Made by a program: the position numbers and the translations under genes. Positions 59,325-64,000 of a DNA stretch of 64,000 nt are shown one piece after another. This DNA is from JACMQX01 sp044225675 (GTDB lineage: Bacteria; Pseudomonadota; Gammaproteobacteria; Burkholderiales; Burkholderiaceae_C). The DNA is taken from positions 1-64,000 of the forward strand of contig JBGAIH010000003.1 of the NCBI GenBank assembly GCA_044225675.1. The letters are read 5' to 3'. The notes under the pieces were generated by a model that saw only the letters and a program-made list of their open reading frames with translations, was not told the DNA's origin and did not search any database. Positions within the stretch are counted from its first letter, which is position 1. Each line of letters opens with the position of its first letter.

Positions 59325-60677
59325 ATGGCTAAGATCAAACTCACCAAATCCGCTGTCGATACGGCAGAAGTCACCGGCAAGGATTACGAACTGCGGGATA
59401 CCATTGTCCCCGGCTTTCTCTGCAAAGTCACCGCCCACGGCCGCAAGGTCTTCATGCTCCAGTACCGCACGAACTGGGGCGAGCGCCGCAAGCCGAAGAT
59501 CGGCCAGTTCGGCGAGCTGACCGTCGAGCAAGCGCGGTCGATCGCACAGGACTGGCTGGCCGACGTGCGCAAGGGCGACGACCCCAGCGCCGCCAAGCTG
59601 GCTGCCCGCATGGCCCCGACGGTCAAGGAACTGTGCGGGCAGTTCATCGAGGAATACTCCAAGCCGCGCAACAAGCCCCGGACGGTCGATTCCTACCAGG
59701 GCTACATCGACCGCCACATCCTGCCTACCCTGGGCAAGCTCAAGGTGCCGGACGTAACGCGGGCGCACATCACCACGCTGATGAAGGACAAGGCAAAGAT
59801 CGGCGTTACGGCCAATCGGGTTCTGGCCTGTTTGCGCAAGATGTTCAACATGGCCGAGGTGTGGGGCTACCGGCCTGACGGCTCCAATCCATGCCGACAC
59901 GTCCCCAAGTACCGCGAGGACGGCGAGACGCGGTATATCAACAACGAGGAACTGGGGCGGCTCTATGCTTACCTCGACCGTGCGGATGCCCTGGGGTTGG
60001 AGCATCCGACCGTGACGCTGGCGGTTCGCCTGCAATTCGAGTTTTCCGCGCGGATGACCGAAATCCGCACGCTCGAATGGGCTTGGGTGGATTTCGAGAA
60101 TCGCCGGGTCGTCTGGTCTGACAGCAAGACGGGCGATATGTCCAAGCCGATGAGCGAGGCGGCGTACCAGTTGCTGCGCAATGCGCCCCGCATCGACAAC
60201 TCGCCTTACGTGTGTCCAGCCATCTTTGATGCCAAGAAGCCATTGCCCGAGAGCACGTACTACAACGGCTGGAAGCGCATCTTAGGCCGCGCAGAGGTAG
60301 CGCATGTCGGAACACACGGCATCCGTCATCGTGCGGCGACCGACATTGCCAACTCCGGTATCCCCATCAAGGTCGGCATGGCGCTGACTGCGCACAAGAC
60401 CGTCACGCAGTTCATGGCGTATGTCCATGCAGAGGATGACCCGGTGCGTGCCGCTGCCGAGAAAGTGGCCACCCTACGCCGGGGCGCCATCGACGGCCAT
60501 GCGCCGGCTGCGCTGCCGAAGCCGTCTCCTGTGGTCACGGACGACGACAAGACCCGCACCAGCCTGGGTAACTACCGTCCATTCCGGCATCGCAAAGCCG
60601 CCACGCGCGCCGTGCCGCCTGATTCCAAGCGGGCTGCGCCGAATCTGATGCAGGACCAGAAGGAGGTCACGGCATGA
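59325..60677 (+). CDS. Tyrosine recombinase / phage-type integrase (P4-like, DUF4102)
   Basis: 450 aa. N-terminal DUF4102 arm-binding domain (LRDTIVPGFLCKVTAHGRKV), core-binding domain (VKELCGQFIEEYSKPRNKPR), then the catalytic domain: Arg in FSARMTEIRTLEW, Lys in DSKTGDMSKPM, the HxxR box GTHGIRHRAAT, and the nucleophile Tyr in AHKTVTQFMAYVHAE. Such integrases insert elements at tRNA 3' ends, in agreement with the tRNA-Leu fragment 175 bases upstream. A basic C-terminal tail of about 60 residues extends past the usual fold. The stop overlaps the next gene by 4 bases (ATGA). Confidence 0.94.
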   Translation: MAKIKLTKSAVDTAEVTGKDYELRDTIVPGFLCKVTAHGRKVFMLQYRTNWGERRKPKIGQFGELTVEQARSIAQDWLADVRKGDDPSAAKLAARMAPTVKELCGQFIEEYSKPRNKPRTVDSYQGYIDRHILPTLGKLKVPDVTRAHITTLMKDKAKIGVTANRVLACLRKMFNMAEVWGYRPDGSNPCRHVPKYREDGETRYINNEELGRLYAYLDRADALGLEHPTVTLAVRLQFEFSARMTEIRTLEWAWVDFENRRVVWSDSKTGDMSKPMSEAAYQLLRNAPRIDNSPYVCPAIFDAKKPLPESTYYNGWKRILGRAEVAHVGTHGIRHRAATDIANSGIPIKVGMALTAHKTVTQFMAYVHAEDDPVRAAAEKVATLRRGAIDGHAPAALPKPSPVVTDDDKTRTSLGNYRPFRHRKAATRAVPPDSKRAAPNLMQDQKEVTA

Positions 60678-61738
60678 ACAGGCGCAAAGCAGCCGTGGCG
60701 TCATCTGTGGCACCAGCCACGCTGCTGGGCGACATTCGAGTACTGATCGACGCGGCGCGGCAGCGCGCCGCGTCAGCGGTCAACGCCGAGCTGACCTTGC
60801 TGTTTTGGCGCATCGGCCAGCGCATCCACACGGAAGTGCTGGCTGGTCAGCGGGCCGGATACGGTGATGAGATCCTGCCGACCTTGGCTGCGCAGCTTGT
60901 GCAGGACTACGGCCGCAGCTTCGCGGACAAGAACCTGCGCCGGATGGTGCAGTTCGCGGCTACCTACACGGACGAGCCAATTGTCGTGACGCTGTCACGA
61001 CAATTGAGCTGGTCGCATTTCGTGGCCTTGCTGCCGCTGAAAGACCCGCTCCAGCGAGACTACTACGCACAGATGGCCAACATCGAGCGCTGGAGCGTGC
61101 GGACGCTGCGCGAGCGCATCGACTCGATGCTGTACGAGCGCACGGCGCTATCTCAAAAGCCGGACGAGACGATTGCGCAAGAGCTGGCGAGGATGCGCGA
61201 TGCGCAGCGCATGTCGCCCGCTCTGGTCATGCGAGACCCGTACATCCTCGATTTCCTGGGCCTGCGAGACACCTGGCAGGAAGGCGACTTGGAGGCCGCG
61301 ATCATCCGCGAAATGGAATCCTTCCTGCTGGAGCTGGGCGTGGGCTTCACGTTCGTTGCCCGTCAGAAGCGCATCCAGATCGACGGCGACGACTTTCACC
61401 TCGACCTGCTGTTCTACAACCGCAAGCTGCGGCGGCTGGTGGCAGTGGAGTTGAAAGTCGGCGAGTTCAAGGCCGCTTACAAGGGGCAGATGGAGCTGTA
61501 CCTGCGCTGGCTCGACCTGCACGAGCGGGAGTCCGAAGAAGCCTCACCGCTGGGGATCATCCTCTGCACCGGCAAGAAGTCCGAGCAGATCGAGCTGCTG
61601 GAACTGGACAAGTCGGGCATCCACGTGGCCGAGTACCTGACCAGCTTGCCACCGCGCGCCGTGCTGGGCGAGCGGTTGCAGCAGGCGACCGAGCGGGCGC
61701 GGTTGCAAATCGAGCAGCGCAAGACGGACAGCGAGTAG
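60674..61738 (+). CDS. YhcG-family (DUF1016) PDDEXK nuclease-domain protein
   Basis: 354 aa. N-terminal DUF1016 domain (LTLLFWRIGQRIHTEVL, RQLSWSHFVALLPLKDPLQR) and C-terminal PDDEXK-like nuclease domain (DDFHLDLLFYNRKLRRLVAV followed by ELKVGEF, giving the D...ExK residues). Translationally coupled to the integrase (ATGA). Members are found in mobile islands and beside restriction systems; a role in element maintenance or defence is proposed but not established. Confidence 0.9.
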   Translation: MNRRKAAVASSVAPATLLGDIRVLIDAARQRAASAVNAELTLLFWRIGQRIHTEVLAGQRAGYGDEILPTLAAQLVQDYGRSFADKNLRRMVQFAATYTDEPIVVTLSRQLSWSHFVALLPLKDPLQRDYYAQMANIERWSVRTLRERIDSMLYERTALSQKPDETIAQELARMRDAQRMSPALVMRDPYILDFLGLRDTWQEGDLEAAIIREMESFLLELGVGFTFVARQKRIQIDGDDFHLDLLFYNRKLRRLVAVELKVGEFKAAYKGQMELYLRWLDLHERESEEASPLGIILCTGKKSEQIELLELDKSGIHVAEYLTSLPPRAVLGERLQQATERARLQIEQRKTDSE

Positions 61739-61775
61739 TTCTGTTCCTCGCATTCGGGCGTCCCGGCGTGCCGTC

Positions 61776-61907
61776 GTCGCGCTGTCGTGCTGCGCATCGA
61801 ATCCCCTGCGGGGTTTCGCCCCATTCGGGCTTTCATCGTTCCCTCGCTTCACTCGGCTGACGCCTCCGGCCCGGCTCGCTGATCCGGGCCTGCGCGCTGC
61901 GCTTGCC
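61776..61907 (+). repeat. Intergenic repeat module B, copy 1
   Basis: About 132 bases, highly similar to 63505-63636 (copy 2). It contains CCCCTGCGGGG and GGGGTTTCGCCCC, two mutually exclusive hairpins, and ends in TGCGCTTGCC. Part of the 366-base gene-free stretch after the YhcG gene. Confidence 0.85.
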
Positions 61908-61944
61908 TAAAGGTGGGTGTTTGCAGTGGGCGGGTGTGAGCGGT

Positions 61945-62104
61945 CTTGCTGTTCCCTTCACCGTATCACGGCGTTCTCGCCGTCAAGGGCGGCGCGCGCT
62001 TGTGCGCGCTTGCGTCCTGGCGGCCGTCTGCGACCCCTGACTGCTGCGCTACGCCGTGGGGGCGACGGTTCCGGGCAATTCCGCCCGTGCAACCGGAGAT
62101 CGTC
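61945..62104 (+). repeat. Intergenic repeat module A, copy 1 (upstream of a small gene)
   Basis: About 160 bases, similar to 62632-62790 (copy 2). Shared blocks include CTCGCCGTCAAGGGC, a GGCCGTC segment and GGGCAATTCCGCCCG just ahead of the start codon. Each copy ends at the ATG of a short element gene, so it probably carries promoter or leader functions. Confidence 0.85.
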
Positions 62105-62497
62105 ATGAACGATAAATCACACGTTTCCCTCGAACAGCACGTTTGCCTCGTTTGCGGCACGGCGTTCGATACCGGCACCATCCTGCTGGACAAGCGCCTG
62201 CGCGCCAGCATGGAGCGCCATACGAAGACGGGCTGGGGTCTGTGCCCCGAGCATCAGAAGCTGTCCGACGATGGCTTTGTCGCGCTGGTCGAATGCGATC
62301 CGCAGCGCAGCGGCTCGCAGGCCGGCGGGCGCATGAAGCCCGAACAGGTATACCGGACGGGCCGGCTGGCCCATCTGCGACGCACGGTGTTCGCGCAGTT
62401 GTTCAACGTGCCGATCGCGGACGAGCAGGCTTGCGTGTTCGTTGAGCCTGGCGTGATCGAGCAGTTGCAGTCGATGACGGTGCCGGCGGCGAACTGA
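62105..62497 (+). CDS. Mobile-element protein with zinc-finger-like Cys/His pairs
   Basis: 130 aa. Contains CLVCGTAF and CPEHQK (CxxC ... CxxH), suggesting one zinc site; the rest is mixed. No function known. Homologous genes occur next to DUF2958 and DUF932 genes in betaproteobacterial integrative elements. The ATG at 62105 directly follows repeat module A; the longer open frame inside the repeat is not used. Confidence 0.78.
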   Translation: MNDKSHVSLEQHVCLVCGTAFDTGTILLDKRLRASMERHTKTGWGLCPEHQKLSDDGFVALVECDPQRSGSQAGGRMKPEQVYRTGRLAHLRRTVFAQLFNVPIADEQACVFVEPGVIEQLQSMTVPAAN

Positions 62498-62631
62498 TCG
62501 CGCTGCGCAGCCTTCGGTGCGTCGTCCTTGCGGGGGCGGCGCATTTTTTCTGCTGCGCCCGGTGCGGGTTTCTCCGCGCCTGTGGCGCTGCGCGCTTCGC
62601 TTGCCAGTCCGTGCCTTCGTTGGAGGGGCGG

Positions 62632-62790
62632 CTTGCTGTTTCCTTCATCGTGCCACGGCGTGCTCGCCGTCAAGGGCTGCGCGCCGATGGCGCTTGCGGC
62701 CTGCGGCCGTCGATGACCCTTGACTGCTTGCGCTGCGCCGTGCCCCGGAAGGGCTGGGCAATTCCGCCCGGCATCCTTCAGGAGTTCACC
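62632..62790 (+). repeat. Intergenic repeat module A, copy 2 (upstream of the DUF2958 gene)
   Basis: Copy of 61945-62104 ending at the ATG of the DUF2958 gene; the AGGAG ribosome-binding site (62780-62784) replaces the weaker GGAG of copy 1. Just before it (62588-62605) lies a fragment shared with the end of module B. Confidence 0.85.
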
Positions 62791-63141
62791 ATGAACTGCG
62801 CATTCATCACCGACGAGCAGCGTGCGCTGCTGCTGGCCAACGGCCGGCAATCCACCGAAACGTCGGACTTTGATCCGGCCCCTGTGCTCAAGCTGTTCAC
62901 ACCGGATGCCGGCGCGACCTGGCTGCTGACCGAGATCGACCCGGACGATCACGACCATGCTTTCGGTCTGTGCGATCTGGGCCTGGGGATGCCCGAGCTG
63001 GGCTGGGTCAGCCTGCAGGAACTGGCGACCGTGCGCGGGCGGCTGGGGTTGCCGATCGAGCGCGATCTGCACTTTCGTGCCGAGAAGCGGCTGAGTGCCT
63101 ATGCGCGGGATGCGCGGCTGGCGGGGCGGATCGTCTTCTGA
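62791..63141 (+). CDS. DUF2958 family protein
   Basis: 116 aa. Recognisable by LKLFTPDAGATWLLTEIDPD, DHAFGLCDLGLGMPELGWVS and ERDLHFRAEKRLSAYA. Function unknown; typical of integrative and conjugative elements and plasmids. AGGAG lies six bases before the ATG. A strong terminator follows. Confidence 0.88.
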   Translation: MNCAFITDEQRALLLANGRQSTETSDFDPAPVLKLFTPDAGATWLLTEIDPDDHDHAFGLCDLGLGMPELGWVSLQELATVRGRLGLPIERDLHFRAEKRLSAYARDARLAGRIVF

Positions 63142-63148
63142 TTCTGTC

Positions 63149-63173
63149 AAGGGGCGCCACGCCCCTTTTCTCT
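63149..63173 (+). terminator. Rho-independent terminator after the DUF2958 gene
   Basis: AAGGGGCG (63149-63156), loop CCA, CGCCCCTT (63160-63167), then TTCTCT. Perfect 8-bp stem with a 3-base loop; a four-T run overlaps the stem end. Confidence 0.8.
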
Positions 63174-63188
63174 ACTCCCCCTGGGCGT

Positions 63189-63410
63189 TCACCAGGGCTT
63201 CCATCGACGCTGGATAGGCTGCGACACCGTGCCCAGCAGGCGCACGGGCGGCAGCGTCAAGGGCCTGTCGTTCTTGGGGAAGCGCCGACGCACTTCGCAT
63301 TCCAGTTCGTGCGCAAAGCCGCGTGCGTTTTTTTCTCCGCGCAGTGCCCGTTGCCGCCAGTCTCGGGCCTGGGCCATCAGTTCATCGTCTTGTAGGGCTC
63401 GTATGTCCAT
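63189..63410 (-). CDS. Small mobile-element protein
   Basis: 73 aa (MDIRALQDDELMAQARDWRQ ... RWKPW), basic and mostly helical; includes GFAHELECEVRRRFPKN. No function known; short proteins of this type accompany DUF2958/DUF932 genes in integrative elements. The frame is open further upstream into repeat module B, but the ATG at 63410 gives the sensible N-terminus. No good ribosome-binding site is seen. Convergent with the DUF2958 gene. Confidence 0.65.
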   Translation of the reverse strand: MDIRALQDDELMAQARDWRQRALRGEKNARGFAHELECEVRRRFPKNDRPLTLPPVRLLGTVSQPIQRRWKPW

Positions 63411-63504
63411 GTCATTGCCATTGTGCCGATGGCTGGGCGAGTAGCAGTCCAAGGGGATTTCGTTGAAGTCATGTGGACGTCCCCGGCCACCTGGGAGATG
63501 GCCG

Positions 63505-63636
63505 GTCGCGCTGTCGTGCTGCGCATCGAACCCCCTGCGGGGTTTCGCCCCTGACGGGCTTCCATCGTCCCCTCCCTCCGGTCGGCTGACGCCTCCGGCC
63601 CGGCTTCCAGCTTCGGGCCTGCGCGCTTCGCTTGCC
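63505..63636 (+). repeat. Intergenic repeat module B, copy 2
   Basis: Direct, imperfect copy of 61776-61907. Lies in the 554-base gene-free stretch ahead of the DUF932-like gene. Confidence 0.85.
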
Positions 63637-63725
63637 GTGCGGTCGGCGTGTTGAGGGGCCGTTGCCTTGTCCAGCCGTCTTCCCTGACTCATCACCTTGT
63701 CCGCGACTGTAGCCCGCGGCCGTGT

Positions 63726-63802
63726 GCCGTCAAGGCGCGCAGGGCCGTGTCCTCGGCTGCGCCTGCGGGCCGCACCAACCCTGCGCTTGTCTCCTTGACG
63801 GC
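63726..63802. repeat. Inverted repeat GCCGTCAAGG ... CCTTGACGGC
   Basis: Two perfect 10-base arms (63726-63735 and 63793-63802) 57 bases apart. The arm GCCGTCAAGG also occurs in both copies of repeat module A. Could be a protein-binding pair or a transfer/replication signal of the element; no other evidence. Confidence 0.6.
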
Positions 63803-63964
63803 CCCCGTCCGCGCGCTCCTGACCGTCGCGGGCGATGAACTCAGGAAAGACGGTGGCAACAGGGCCAACCGGGTTCCTCGTGCCGACTGCACCGAACAGC
63901 CGAAAGGCTGGGCTCCGAATCTAGGAATCCGGTGTTTCTTCAACAGCCAAGTCAGGAGAAAGAC

Positions 63965-64000
63965 ATGCTCGCATCCCGTTTCGCAAACCATTCCCCCGCA
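63965..64000 (+). CDS. Start of a probable DUF932 family gene (truncated by the window edge)
   Basis: Only the first 12 codons are visible (MLASRFANHSPA). AGGAG lies six bases before the ATG. The N-terminus resembles those of DUF932 proteins of integrative elements, which usually follow DUF2958 genes. Assignment is tentative because so little is present. Confidence 0.5.
   Translation, partial: MLASRFANHSPA

Larger units (their letters stand above)
59095..64000 (+). mobile_element. Left end of an integrative element in tRNA-Leu (right end outside the window)
   Basis: Begins at the partial tRNA-Leu, continues with a tyrosine integrase, a coupled YhcG nuclease-like gene, small genes known from integrative conjugative elements (DUF2958, zinc-finger-like protein, DUF932-like start) and repeated intergenic modules. 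Conjugation genes are not yet seen within the window, so ICE is an inference; a non-conjugative island is possible. Confidence 0.78.

Overview
The window reads as a chromosomal segment of a GC-rich betaproteobacterium, most likely Burkholderiales and probably Comamonadaceae. The basis is the set of families: a murC-ddl-ftsQAZ/lpxC cell-wall cluster, two orphan Bug-type (tripartite tricarboxylate) receptors, a livHMGF operon, an lspA-ileS-ribF block and high-GC codon use. The genus cannot be fixed from sequence reading alone.

Layout. 1-5093 is the end of the division and cell-wall (dcw) cluster: murC (3' part), ddl, ftsQ, ftsA, ftsZ, with overlapping or near-abutting genes, closed by a strong terminator. 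Between ftsZ and lpxC lies a foreign-looking block (5.3-11.5 kb). It holds one + strand gene for a Ser/Ala-rich protein. Convergent with it is a three-gene minus-strand operon: an 864-aa Ser/Thr/Pro-rich protein, a small acidic protein resembling CesT-type type III secretion chaperones, and a 692-aa protein with many hydrophobic segments. An AT-rich, palindrome-bearing control region ends the block. A Bug receptor and lpxC follow.

13.5-53 kb is mainly conserved chromosome: ruvC, lipid synthesis genes (CdsA-like, PlsC-like), an M48 protease with an SH3 partner, an SDR, a DMT exporter, an FkbM methyltransferase, a quinone reductase, a NUDIX hydrolase, a receiver-only response regulator, a Na/Pi transporter, lspA-ileS-ribF, an HNH protein, a secreted DUF11 protein, a lipoprotein esterase, two acyl-CoA dehydrogenases, YceH, purN, an RNA methyltransferase, a desaturase, a MocR regulator, rpmB-rpmG, trxB, a Crp/Fnr regulator, ftsK-lolA-rarA and livHMGF. 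53-58 kb holds an outer-membrane protein, a second Bug receptor, a ferredoxin-reductase, an epimerase-like protein and an HtrA-like protein that has lost catalytic residues.

58.3-64 kb is a mobile-element boundary. A RelB/RelE-type toxin-antitoxin pair lies beside the 3' half of a tRNA-Leu(CAA), which looks like an attachment site. It is followed by a tyrosine integrase translationally coupled to a YhcG (DUF1016) nuclease-like gene, then small genes typical of integrative conjugative elements (DUF2958, the start of a DUF932-like gene) set between repeated intergenic modules. The element runs off the right edge.

Two points deserve most attention. The first is the candidate secreted-protein/chaperone locus inside the dcw-lpxC interval. 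The second is a set of genes (lpxC, rsmB-like, rarA, plsC-like, relB-like, perhaps fkbM) with a -10-like hexamer exactly six bases before the start codon and no well-placed Shine-Dalgarno, which suggests leaderless mRNAs.
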